Assembly (NCBI GenBank): GCA_012728315.1
Contig: JAAYFI010000020.1
Location: 112,881 to 176,880 of the forward strand
Source: Gammaproteobacteria bacterium
GTDB taxonomy: Bacteria; Pseudomonadota; Gammaproteobacteria; Pseudomonadales; Pseudomonadaceae
Length of the DNA stretch: 64,000 bases
Reading direction: 5' to 3'
Shown: positions 8,606-17,425 of the stretch, one piece after another
Position numbering within the stretch: the first letter of the stretch is position 1
How the letters are laid out: the number at the start of each line of letters is the position of its first letter
Notes under the pieces: model-generated
Told to the model about the DNA's origin: nothing
Databases searched by the model: none
What the model saw: only the letters and a program-made list of their open reading frames with translations
Position numbers and translations under genes: made by a program

Positions 8606-9244
8606 ATGAAAAACAATTCAGATTCAATTATTAAAATAAAAAAACCAAGCGAAATCAATTTATCTAGCATTATTCAAGATTCAGCGAAAAAAACCTTCCT
8701 GATGACAGCGGCAAATGCAGGCTCAGGCGTCACCTCAAGCAGTCTAAGCCTGGCTGAGGAGCTATCTAAAATAGCCGCAGGCTCTGTACTGATTATTGAC
8801 ACAAGTATAAGTAAAGACAATCTAACAACTATGCTAGGTAAAGAAACAGCGCTAGGTCTAACCGACATCGAAACCAATCAAGAAACTATCAATATAGTTG
8901 ATTACTTATATAAGTTTAATAATTTCTATCTGATGCCCTGTGGTCGTAACAGCAGAAAAATCCAAGAAACAATTAACAAAGATATCAACAAAATATTAAA
9001 AACCTTATCCAGTAAATTTAGATTCATAATATTAGACGGTGATGCTATATACGGCAACGTAAATGCCATTGATCTAGCGTCAAAAGTAGATGGCGTGATT
9101 TTGGTCATACAGGCTGAAGAGACACGCTGGGAAGTTGCACAAGCTGCACAAAAGAGACTTAAACAAGCTGGCGCGGATATTATTGGATGCGTATTCAACG
9201 ATAGAAAATATTACACCCCAAGTTGGATTTACAACAAATTATAA
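8606..9244 (+). CDS. CpsD/CapB-like ATPase (BY-kinase family) with degenerate P-loop
   Basis: A 212-residue MinD/ParA-like protein corresponding to the cytoplasmic half of bacterial tyrosine kinases that pair with a Wzz-type protein; here the partner is two genes downstream. The P-loop reads AANAGSGVTSSS, so Val42 stands where the catalytic Lys of GxGK(S/T) should be. The Walker A' segment VLIIDTS and the Walker B-like FIILDGDAI are present. Three Tyr lie near the C-terminus (DRKYYTPSWIYNKL), recalling the kinase Tyr cluster. ATP hydrolysis or autokinase activity is therefore doubtful and a structural or regulatory role is possible. The start directly abuts the upstream stop. Confidence 0.8.
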   Translation: MKNNSDSIIKIKKPSEINLSSIIQDSAKKTFLMTAANAGSGVTSSSLSLAEELSKIAAGSVLIIDTSISKDNLTTMLGKETALGLTDIETNQETINIVDYLYKFNNFYLMPCGRNSRKIQETINKDINKILKTLSSKFRFIILDGDAIYGNVNAIDLASKVDGVILVIQAEETRWEVAQAAQKRLKQAGADIIGCVFNDRKYYTPSWIYNKL

Positions 9245-9256
9245 TAGGGTCTAAAC

Positions 9257-10270
9257 ATGAAAACTCATGCAATAATAACTTTAATGACACTATCTTTACT
9301 TACTGGCTGTGCTAGTAAAGAAGAAAAATACATGCCTATCAGTATTTTAACGGCTGAACCTGAGCATGAGCAAAGAGTAGAAGTTCTACCGATAAAACAA
9401 ATAATTAGGCCAGCAGATATATTGGAAATAATTCTGCACGTCAGTTCTTTTTCAAATTCGGTTTATAAAATTCAAGCTGGAGACCAGATTGATTTAACAT
9501 TTCTTACCGCTAGTGAGTTAACCAGCTCCCGTCTTGTGATGCCTGATGGCAGCATTGAGATGCCATATGTGGGTCGCATTAATATTGCTGGTCTGACCAC
9601 TGAAGAAGCACATAAAAAAGTTGTTGCGCAGTATAGATCAATTATTAAAAACCCTGAAATTGTACTCTCCATTCCTCGCCCCAACGCACAGATTGAAAAC
9701 TTACGCGCAAGCCTAACTCAATCAAGCTCAGGTATGAGTCGTGATATTTTGGTCGGTGCCGATGGTCGTGCCAGCTTCCCCTTGATAGGTTCATTATCAT
9801 TACAAGGTTTAACCATCGATGAAGTTCGTGATGAGTTAAATAAGAAATATGCGCAAGAATTCGGAGAAATTAGAGCTGATGTGCTACTCAAATCAACAGC
9901 ACCCAACCAAATTTATATTCTTGGTGAAGTTGAACAGCCTGGCGCATTCCCAATTACTCGGCCTATTTCAGTACTAGAAGCTATTTCATTGGCAAGAGGT
10001 AGTAAACACACCGCACGCTTAGATTCAGCAATTATTATGCGCAGAAAAGGTAATGAGGCCATCGCTTATACCTATGACATAAAAAATGCTATTGCAAGTA
10101 ACGCTTTACAACTTGCATACCTACAACCCGACGACCTGCTATATATCCCACAGACTCGACTATCAAAAGCGGCTGAGATTAGTCAACAAATCGCTGACGT
10201 GATCCGCTTTTCAAATGTTGGTTTCAGTTTCTCATACCGTGTAGATAACAAGACAACTAATAATGAATAA
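9257..10270 (+). CDS. outer-membrane polysaccharide export lipoprotein (OPX/Wza family)
   Basis: The 337-residue protein starts with a lipoprotein signal (LLTGC lipobox, Cys18). It contains a Poly_export region at about 70-140 (YKIQAGDQIDLTF, LVMPDGSIEMPYVGRINIAG, then a region ending NPEIVLSI) and a second export/SLBB-like repeat (ILVGADGRASFPLIGSLSLQ, then IYILGEVEQPGAFPI). Wza-family proteins form the outer-membrane channel through which the polymer leaves. Its gene overlaps that of the inner-membrane partner by 8 bases. It is shorter at the C-terminus than Wza (379 in E. coli), so the transmembrane helical barrel segment may differ. Confidence 0.9.
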   Translation: MKTHAIITLMTLSLLTGCASKEEKYMPISILTAEPEHEQRVEVLPIKQIIRPADILEIILHVSSFSNSVYKIQAGDQIDLTFLTASELTSSRLVMPDGSIEMPYVGRINIAGLTTEEAHKKVVAQYRSIIKNPEIVLSIPRPNAQIENLRASLTQSSSGMSRDILVGADGRASFPLIGSLSLQGLTIDEVRDELNKKYAQEFGEIRADVLLKSTAPNQIYILGEVEQPGAFPITRPISVLEAISLARGSKHTARLDSAIIMRRKGNEAIAYTYDIKNAIASNALQLAYLQPDDLLYIPQTRLSKAAEISQQIADVIRFSNVGFSFSYRVDNKTTNNE

Positions 10271-11879
10271 GCATACTTTAGAAGAGAATAAGAGCATGGA
10301 AAACTATCTACATGAATTTATGCGTGTATTTTTCTCAAATCGAAAACTTATTAAAAGATTTTTCTTACTCTTTGTAGCCTTAACATTGCTGATGACCATA
10401 GCAATGAAACAAAGCTTCGAAGTCACTGCAGAAGTTATCGTTCAGTCAAAAAAGTTATCGCAAACAGACTCAACCAGCTCTTTGGCTGCTGATACAGATA
10501 AATTCATACCAACCACCATCGCTGACATGGAAACAGAAAGCAATATTCTACGCTCAGCCAGTCTAAGTCGACAAACACTAATAGAGCTAATAAACGAAGG
10601 AGAATTTGAAAAAACAAATTCATTATTCACCAAAATAATAACCAACCCGATTCAGAATTATTTAATAGCACCATTCAAACTTAAAATAATAAATCCAATA
10701 AAAGAATTTTTCGGTTTAGAAGTCGACACAATTCGCGACACAGCACTCGATGCGCTCTTAGGACAAACTTTAGAGGATTTAAGTGTCGACACTTTACCTG
10801 GCTCAAATATAATTTTGGTGAACTTTTCTACTGAAAATCCACAGCAAGGAACTATATTTGTTCAGCGTCTGCTGAAAAACTACTTAAAGAACAGACAAGA
10901 CTTACAATCCAACGAGTTACCTGAAATATTTTATGAGCAAAAGAAACTGCACTACAAAAATAAAATAGATGATTTAGCGAATAACAGGCTCAATATCTTA
11001 ATAAATGCTGATGCATCTGATCCAAAAGAAGAAATCACATTTAGACTGAACGCAATAAACACTGAAGAACAGTCTTTAAATACGTACCATGACCAATTAT
11101 TAGAAAATAAAAGCTGGCTAGAGTATTTAAAGCACAATCTAGAACAAGCACAAAAACTGGCAAGTACTGACTACACCTTCCCCTTTACATTTAAACAGGT
11201 CATAGGTAGCACTGCCTACGAAGACAGAGAAATTAAGGATATAGGCGATAAATTAACGCAACAAATGAGCCGATTTAATGTTTCTTCTTTGGCCTATACA
11301 AACACCAGTCTACCCATTCAAGAACAGCGTAAAGAGCTTAGCATTACACATCGTCAGTTTTTAAAAATTGTTGCCAATAGAATAACTGAGCGCGAGAAAG
11401 AGATTGATATTATTAAGTCAACGATCGAACAAAAAACTGCGCGAATTAATGAATATAAAGATCGGGTCAAAATATTACAGAAAATAGAAAGTCAACTTAG
11501 ACAACTTGATACAGAAATTGAAGCTTTACATAAAGCATTCTTTGCCTATACCCAACGCTATGAAGAAAGCTTGGGGGCCAATATGATTGACGAAGCTCTT
11601 TCTAATGCCCGGATACTGAGTGAGCCTTACGAGCCTACAGAAGCTGCATTTCCAAAACCAAGAGTCATGATTCCTCTGGGTATTCTGACAGCTCTGTTAC
11701 TGTCCATATCACTTGGCTACGTTAAAGAGTTCTTCGATCATAGTTTCAAGTTGCCCGCACATATAACAGAGCATTTAGGTTTACCAATATTGTTGGTTAT
11801 TGATGCTGAACCTGAGCCCGTTAGCAATATACATAAGCCAGGAACCTTTGCATGGTTATGGGACTGGATAAAAAAATGA
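10263..11879 (+). CDS. polysaccharide co-polymerase / chain-length determinant (Wzz/GNVR family)
   Basis: A 538-residue inner-membrane protein. One membrane segment near residues 33-55 and a second near 478-498 frame a long periplasmic coiled-coil region rich in Glu/Lys/Gln. GNVR-type sequence lies before the second span (YAQRYEESLG-like region, then ARILSEPYEPTEAAFPKP). It lacks a fused kinase domain, so it would pair with the separate CpsD-like ATPase upstream and contact the OPX protein. Two Met starts are possible (10263 and 10296). The longer one overlaps the upstream gene by 8 bases; neither has a decisive ribosome site. Confidence 0.88.
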   Translation: MNKHTLEENKSMENYLHEFMRVFFSNRKLIKRFFLLFVALTLLMTIAMKQSFEVTAEVIVQSKKLSQTDSTSSLAADTDKFIPTTIADMETESNILRSASLSRQTLIELINEGEFEKTNSLFTKIITNPIQNYLIAPFKLKIINPIKEFFGLEVDTIRDTALDALLGQTLEDLSVDTLPGSNIILVNFSTENPQQGTIFVQRLLKNYLKNRQDLQSNELPEIFYEQKKLHYKNKIDDLANNRLNILINADASDPKEEITFRLNAINTEEQSLNTYHDQLLENKSWLEYLKHNLEQAQKLASTDYTFPFTFKQVIGSTAYEDREIKDIGDKLTQQMSRFNVSSLAYTNTSLPIQEQRKELSITHRQFLKIVANRITEREKEIDIIKSTIEQKTARINEYKDRVKILQKIESQLRQLDTEIEALHKAFFAYTQRYEESLGANMIDEALSNARILSEPYEPTEAAFPKPRVMIPLGILTALLLSISLGYVKEFFDHSFKLPAHITEHLGLPILLVIDAEPEPVSNIHKPGTFAWLWDWIKK

Positions 11880-12940
11880 CAAAATCTAACCTTACTGTAA
11901 CTCATGTTATCCATAGTGGCGGTTTTTATGGCGCCGAACGTATGTTAGTTGATCTTTGCTTAGCGACTCAACACTATGTAGAAAACACGGTGGTGCTGAT
12001 TTCAGCACCACAAGAGTTGCTCGCAAGATTTGAAAAACATGGCATTTATTGCGTACCCTGTAACTCTATCCAGGACTTAGTTAATTTAACAAAAAAACAA
12101 TCAACAATAATTAATGCGCATAACTTTAAGGCGCAAATATACGCGTGGCTATCTGCGCGAAGAAACAAGCTACCATTAATTTTTACACAACATGGCTTTA
12201 CACCACGCAGTATCAAACAGCATATCTATATGTGGACGAGCATATTTTTATGTAAAAGCTCAACTGTGCAGAATGTAGTATGTGTAGCTAACAGCATTGC
12301 TGTATTGCACCAAAAATTTCATATCCCGAAAAGCAAAATTGAAATTATTTATAATGGCTTACCTAAAGCAGCACCCATCAAACTAAAAAATACGCAACCA
12401 ACGCTTGGATTTATCGGACGTCTAAGCTTTGAAAAAGGCCCGGATTTATTTTTAGATACAGTGATTCCATTACTCAAAGAGAATAAAAATATTCAAGCGC
12501 TCATATTAGGTGATGGCCCAGAATATCAACAAATTGAAAATAAAATAAAACAACATGGTTTAGCTCAGAGAATTAAGCTACTGGGTTACCAAGAAAACAT
12601 TAGCGATTGGTTAGTGCAATTATCGATATTGGTTATTAGCTCACGAACAGAGGGAACACCTATGGTGTTACTCGAAGCGATGCAGGCTGGAGTTCCAGTT
12701 GTGGCTTTTGCTGTGGGTGGGATCCCTGATGTAATAGCACATAATCAACAAGGCTTACTTGCAGAAGCACTGAATACGGATGAATTACGCCAAAATATTT
12801 TGCACATTTTAGAGGACCCAAAACTATCTAGGCTACTGGCCAATAACGCCAAACAGCGCCAGTTAAGTCATTATGATTTAAGCCATAATGCAAAGAACTG
12901 GCATGCTGTTTACCTTAATACTTTAGAGAGATCTAAGTAA
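11876..12940 (+). CDS. GT4-family glycosyltransferase
   Basis: A GT-B fold transferase of 354 residues that would add a sugar to the lipid-linked repeat unit on the cytosolic face. It shows the N-terminal GGFYGAERML motif, IIYNGLP at the domain junction, GFIGRLSFEKGPDLFLD, and the EX7E donor-site motif in SSRTEGTPMVLLEAMQAG. The ATG at 11876 overlaps the upstream stop as ATGA, typical of this locus, so I prefer it to the in-frame ATG at 11852 inside the previous gene. The sugar specificity cannot be read. Confidence 0.9.
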   Translation: MTKSNLTVTHVIHSGGFYGAERMLVDLCLATQHYVENTVVLISAPQELLARFEKHGIYCVPCNSIQDLVNLTKKQSTIINAHNFKAQIYAWLSARRNKLPLIFTQHGFTPRSIKQHIYMWTSIFLCKSSTVQNVVCVANSIAVLHQKFHIPKSKIEIIYNGLPKAAPIKLKNTQPTLGFIGRLSFEKGPDLFLDTVIPLLKENKNIQALILGDGPEYQQIENKIKQHGLAQRIKLLGYQENISDWLVQLSILVISSRTEGTPMVLLEAMQAGVPVVAFAVGGIPDVIAHNQQGLLAEALNTDELRQNILHILEDPKLSRLLANNAKQRQLSHYDLSHNAKNWHAVYLNTLERSK

Positions 12941-14322
12941 TGGCAATTACTAGTATAATTGGTGTACTTATCACCATTGCTTGTCTTGCGTTGCTAGCCA
13001 GCCCATGGCCATTTCTAGCGCCCTTCGCAGTTGGAGGAATATTTTCAATTGCAGCACTTTATAAAAACCCGGCTTGGGGATTAATTGGTTTAGCTGCTTT
13101 AGTGCCATTTGAAGGTTTATTCAAAGACACCAGTTTTTCGGGTGCAAAAATCGTAGGTTTTTCACTTATTTTAATTTTGGCTGTGCAAGTCATTATTAGA
13201 AAAATACCAGAAGAAAGATTACATAGTGAGCTCTGGAAGATTCTAGGATTATTTATAGTTTTCGTTTTTTTAAGTTTCCTTTTTACCGATTACCGTTTAC
13301 TGGCATTAGGAAATCTTCGAGAACTCTTCATTGGTATGTTGTTTTTTGTTATCACATTACTTGTTGGTCGCGATTTAAATCTTAACTGGCTCAGTGGCTG
13401 TATTGCTGTAAGTATCGCGGCCACAGGCGTCATTGCATTATTTTCTGAAAGTCACCAAGTAGGTGGCCGAGCTGTTGGATTACTAAGCGACGCTAACTAC
13501 TTTGCACTCTTGGTAGCCATTGGCCTACCTGCAGCCACATTAATGCTATTGCATAGTAAAAGTGCTGTGACGCGCCTTTTTTGGCTAGCAATAACGTTTA
13601 TCCTGTTAGTGGGTATGACCAAGACCGATTCACGCTCCGGTTTATTGGTGGTCATATTGTGCCTATCAATTGGCTTATGGCATCACAAAGAAATTTTAAG
13701 AAAAGTTCGCGCCAAACATTTTGGATTTATCCTGCTGGGTCTATCCATTGCTGCCCCTGCAGTTTTATATAGCTTGCCGGCGGATTACGTCAAACGTATT
13801 AAATCACTAAGTGTTTTAGGTTCAGGTCTTAATTTGCACGAAGATGCCTCCATTGGACGTCGCGCCTCGTACTTAATTATTGGCAAGGAAATGATTATGG
13901 AGCACCCTTTAGTCGGTGCTGGGCCCGGCACCTTTCCAATTCATTATGCTCGTTCTGGTTATGCCGTTGCATTCTCTGAGGGTTACGGAACCCCTGAGCT
14001 TTACCGTCAAGCACATAATACCTATCTCGAAATCACCAGTGAAATGGGCATACCTGCAGGCATACTTTTTATACTGCTTATTATTGCCGGCCTGAAAAAC
14101 TTCAAAGTCGCCAGACAAAACTTTATCAATAATGATGAAAAAATTAATGCCGATATTGCTGTCCACCTCGGACTATGCTTTATCACTATGGCAATTTTCA
14201 TGTTGTTCTTAAGCACCCCAAACCATAAATACTTCTGGATGTTCTTAGCTTTATCTTCAGTCATACGAACAAAGTCTGAATCTAAACCGTTATTAGAAGA
14301 CAATACTTATGAAAAAAATTAG
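12940..14322 (+). CDS. O-antigen ligase/polymerase family membrane protein (Wzy-like)
   Basis: A 460-residue polytopic protein with about ten to twelve hydrophobic segments and a large loop at about 285-365. The loop holds the Wzy_C signature region (DSRSGLLVVILCL, GAGPGTFPIHYARSGY, QAHNTYLEITSEMG). Members polymerise lipid-linked repeat units in the periplasm or ligate glycans. With a flippase, co-polymerase and OPX protein in the same locus, polymerase is the likely role. The start overlaps the upstream stop (TAATG). Confidence 0.88.
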   Translation: MAITSIIGVLITIACLALLASPWPFLAPFAVGGIFSIAALYKNPAWGLIGLAALVPFEGLFKDTSFSGAKIVGFSLILILAVQVIIRKIPEERLHSELWKILGLFIVFVFLSFLFTDYRLLALGNLRELFIGMLFFVITLLVGRDLNLNWLSGCIAVSIAATGVIALFSESHQVGGRAVGLLSDANYFALLVAIGLPAATLMLLHSKSAVTRLFWLAITFILLVGMTKTDSRSGLLVVILCLSIGLWHHKEILRKVRAKHFGFILLGLSIAAPAVLYSLPADYVKRIKSLSVLGSGLNLHEDASIGRRASYLIIGKEMIMEHPLVGAGPGTFPIHYARSGYAVAFSEGYGTPELYRQAHNTYLEITSEMGIPAGILFILLIIAGLKNFKVARQNFINNDEKINADIAVHLGLCFITMAIFMLFLSTPNHKYFWMFLALSSVIRTKSESKPLLEDNTYEKN

Positions 14323-15262
14323 CATTGTAATACCAATGTTTAATGAAGCTGAACATATTCAAAGAACAATTATAAGCGCAATACAATCTGCTACGTTTGC
14401 AGGTTTGCAATATGAAGTTATTGCGGTCGACAACAACTCATCTGATAACAGCAAGGCGCTAGCTGAGCAATTAGGTGCCACTGTTATAGTTAAGCCTGAT
14501 TTAAAAATTGGCGCTCTGCGTAATGCAGGTGCAGAGATTACAGACGGTGACTATATTGCTTTTTTAGATGCAGATATCGAAGTCCCACACGACTGGCTGA
14601 CATCATGCCTGGCTTTGCACTCCAAAGGTAATGATGTTATCGCCCTTGATTGCGACACACCACCTCAAGCGCCTTGGTTTGCACGGGTATGGCAAAAAAG
14701 AAGTATGTCGAAATCTGGCGCTGATAGATACTTAGACTGGCTTGCCACCCCTAACCTGTTCTTAACGCGCGATATATTCACGTCAGTAGGCGGTTTCAAT
14801 AGCCAACTTGCTAGCGGTGAAGACAAAGAATTTGGATTACGTTTGCATGCACAGGCGGCCAAGCAAGTCAGTATTGCACAACCGGCGGCCCTGCACTGGG
14901 GTTATGAAAAGACTTGGACGGAATGGTTTAAAAAAGAATTTTGGCGTCAAAGCAGTCATATACATTTGTTGACATCTCAAAAAAACTTACGCTTAGCTCG
15001 ATTCCCTATTTTATGCAGCTTAACCACCTTATCAACTTTTCTTTTTATTCTAATAAGCCTGTCTAAATCAATATCATCGTCTTGGCCTTTTCTTGTATTA
15101 TCTTTAATCACTCCAGCCCTTCTTGCTCTTCGACAATCCGATTACAGATCAGACTTTACTTACACTTGCAAACTATGCTTTTTGCATTGGCTGCGACTAC
15201 ATATAGGTTTTGCCGCAATAATTAACTCTGCATATAAACTTATAAAAAGAGAAAAATTATGA
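14309..15262 (+). CDS. GT2-family glycosyltransferase
   Basis: A GT-A transferase of 317 residues. The nucleotide-binding start is KKISIVIPMFNEAEHIQRTI, the metal-binding DxD-like site is in YIAFLDADIEVP (about residues 90-94), and acceptor-side residues include GEDKEFGLRLHAQ. Hydrophobic segments at about 235-265 and beyond suggest membrane association. It overlaps the preceding polymerase gene by 14 bases and the next gene by 4. Sugar specificity is unknown. Confidence 0.9.
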   Translation: MKKISIVIPMFNEAEHIQRTIISAIQSATFAGLQYEVIAVDNNSSDNSKALAEQLGATVIVKPDLKIGALRNAGAEITDGDYIAFLDADIEVPHDWLTSCLALHSKGNDVIALDCDTPPQAPWFARVWQKRSMSKSGADRYLDWLATPNLFLTRDIFTSVGGFNSQLASGEDKEFGLRLHAQAAKQVSIAQPAALHWGYEKTWTEWFKKEFWRQSSHIHLLTSQKNLRLARFPILCSLTTLSTFLFILISLSKSISSSWPFLVLSLITPALLALRQSDYRSDFTYTCKLCFLHWLRLHIGFAAIINSAYKLIKREKL

Positions 15263-16392
15263 TATATATTTTTTGGTTAAGTATCGCAATACCCGTATAT
15301 GGTTTTATAGGCTATCCAATACTGTTGGGCATTATTTCTTTGTTTTATAGAGATACAAAATACACACCTGTAAGCAACCTACCGTTAAGCATTATAATTG
15401 CGGCACATAACGAAGAAAAGAATATTAAAGACAAAATACAATCTATATTAAATCAAACATACGTAACCGATAAATTACAAATTATTATTGCCAGTGATGG
15501 CTCAACAGATGCAACTGTCAGTCTTGCTCTTTCTTTTAACGATCCGCGTATTAAGGTGCTGGATCTGCCGCGTGCAGGCAAAACCAGTACACTCAATACC
15601 GCTTTTGAGCACGCACTCTATGACATCATTGTATTTACAGACGCCGACAATCAATGGAATAACAACACTTTACAGCACTTAGTAGCCCCTTTTAGTGCTG
15701 ATGATGTTGGTGCCAGTGCCGGTCAAATGACTATTCCAGATACGGGTCAATCGCTCAGCATTGGCGATAGTCTCTATAGATATTATGAGTCGTGGATTAG
15801 ATCTATCGAAAATAAAACGGGCTGCATGGTGTCCGCAGATGGCGCTTTGTTAGCTATACGTAAAAATTTATTCGAGAAGATTCCACTTGATGTCAATGAT
15901 GATTTTTTCTTAAGCACTTGCGCTCCACTGCACAATAAAAAAATCATTTATGTAGAACATGCCAAAGTGACTGACGAAGGCGTTGATGAGGCTGACAAGC
16001 AGTACCGTCGACGTATACGCGTTACCGTAGGTGGTCTGAAGAGTTTAGCGGCCCGACGTAGTTTGCTAAATCCATTAAAGTATAATCTTTATGCTATTGC
16101 TTTAATTAGCCATAAGCTCATTCGCCGTCTTGCGCCTCTTTTTTTACTACCCCTATTTATTAGTAATTTGTTTATTATCGATCAGCATGTTTTCTATAAA
16201 ACTATTTTTTACCTTCAGCTGTTGAGCTATCTTATAGCAATAGCTGGCCTGTTAGATAAAAACAACCGCCTACCTAAAATATTCAAAATCGCTGCTTATA
16301 TACTAGTTACTATTATGGGTATGTCTGTTGGTTGCTGGCAGTTTATTACAGGGAAAGAATACAAATTATGGAACCCACAGGAAAGTAGATAA
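15259..16392 (+). CDS. membrane-bound GT2-family glycosyltransferase
   Basis: The 377-residue protein has an N-terminal membrane segment (about 2-28), a GT-A domain (SIIIAAHNEEKNIKDKI, IASDGSTDATV, FTDADNQWN) and a KQYRRRIRVTVGGL stretch that corresponds loosely to the QxxRW site of processive synthases. Three or four C-terminal membrane spans follow. It is closest in layout to the poly-GlcNAc/hyaluronan-type group, but a single transfer step is equally possible in this Wzx/Wzy setting. ATGA overlap with the gene before. Confidence 0.88.
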   Translation: MIYIFWLSIAIPVYGFIGYPILLGIISLFYRDTKYTPVSNLPLSIIIAAHNEEKNIKDKIQSILNQTYVTDKLQIIIASDGSTDATVSLALSFNDPRIKVLDLPRAGKTSTLNTAFEHALYDIIVFTDADNQWNNNTLQHLVAPFSADDVGASAGQMTIPDTGQSLSIGDSLYRYYESWIRSIENKTGCMVSADGALLAIRKNLFEKIPLDVNDDFFLSTCAPLHNKKIIYVEHAKVTDEGVDEADKQYRRRIRVTVGGLKSLAARRSLLNPLKYNLYAIALISHKLIRRLAPLFLLPLFISNLFIIDQHVFYKTIFYLQLLSYLIAIAGLLDKNNRLPKIFKIAAYILVTIMGMSVGCWQFITGKEYKLWNPQESR

Positions 16393-16396
16393 GCAT

Positions 16397-17425
16397 ATGA
16401 ATATTAAAACACTTTTAAAAAGCACAATAGGTTTATCTTACCTGAATTATTTTAGCAAAAAATATTTGCGTAATCATGCAACCATACTAATGATGCATAG
16501 AATTGTTAAAGAAAAGGAAGAAGCTCAACTACCACACAATAACAATCTATGCATTGATCAAGAAACATTTGATAATTTGATATTTTTTTTAAAAAAACAT
16601 TTCAATATCGTTGACTTAGAAACAGCACTGAGCATGTCCAAGGATACAAAACCAAAAATAACCATTACGTTTGATGACGGTTGGAAAGATAATATTTCTC
16701 TTGCTTATCCTATTTTAAAAAAACACCAAATCCCAGCAACTATATTTTTATCGACAAACTATATTGGTCAAACTCAAGGTTTTTGGTGGGAATCAATTTC
16801 CAGAAAGCTGTGGAAAAACCCACATCAGATTGATCAGCAAAGCCTTCAAACATATCTAGATAAATATTCACTGAGTATCAATCCAGCGCTGTATAAAAAT
16901 GAAAAAACATATGCTAAAAGCGCGCTTATTTTAGATTTTATTCACTCCCTTAAACAGATTAATCCCGTGCAACTCAATCAACTTGCAGAAACATTATTCA
17001 AGGATAATGAAGCACATGCTATGGACTGGTCAGATGTTAAATTTTTAGAAGATACAGGCTTAGTCAAGTTTGGTCCGCACGGTGCGCAACACTACATTTT
17101 AACTGAGCTAGACATTGATAAATGCACCGAAGATATAAAAAGTTCACAAAAGAGCATCTTAGAAAACTGTAAAAAACCTTTGAATATTTATTGTTATCCA
17201 AACGGCAATAACAATCTTGAGATCCAAAACTTATTAAAAGACTTAGGCTATACCCATGCAGTGAGCACTGAAGACGGCTTAGTCAGCCCTGAAGTCAATC
17301 CATACTGCTTACCACGTTTAAATGTCTGCCAAAAACGTGCTGAAAACCCAGGGCTATTCGCTTGGGCTATTTTTCAAGGATGTAGAGAAACAATTCGGAG
17401 CGCAAAAGCTCAAGGCTCGCAGTGA
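16397..17425 (+). CDS. polysaccharide deacetylase family protein
   Basis: A NodB-homology (CE4-like) protein of 342 residues. It has the metal-ligand motif TITFDDGWKDN (about residues 96-106), a second motif with FGPHGAQHYILTEL matching HxxxH, and an IYCYPNGNNN third motif. It lacks a signal peptide, so it may act on lipid-linked sugars on the cytosolic side. A longer reading frame starts inside the previous gene at 16328, but the ATG at 16397 gives the natural N-terminus (MNIKTLLKS). It could remove N-acetyl groups from the exopolysaccharide. Confidence 0.88.
   Translation: MNIKTLLKSTIGLSYLNYFSKKYLRNHATILMMHRIVKEKEEAQLPHNNNLCIDQETFDNLIFFLKKHFNIVDLETALSMSKDTKPKITITFDDGWKDNISLAYPILKKHQIPATIFLSTNYIGQTQGFWWESISRKLWKNPHQIDQQSLQTYLDKYSLSINPALYKNEKTYAKSALILDFIHSLKQINPVQLNQLAETLFKDNEAHAMDWSDVKFLEDTGLVKFGPHGAQHYILTELDIDKCTEDIKSSQKSILENCKKPLNIYCYPNGNNNLEIQNLLKDLGYTHAVSTEDGLVSPEVNPYCLPRLNVCQKRAENPGLFAWAIFQGCRETIRSAKAQGSQ

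Noticed and set aside
12940..14322. Exosortase-associated ligase interpretation of the Wzy-like gene
   Set aside because: No exosortase or PEP-CTERM protein gene is present in the locus, so a polymerase role is the simpler reading.
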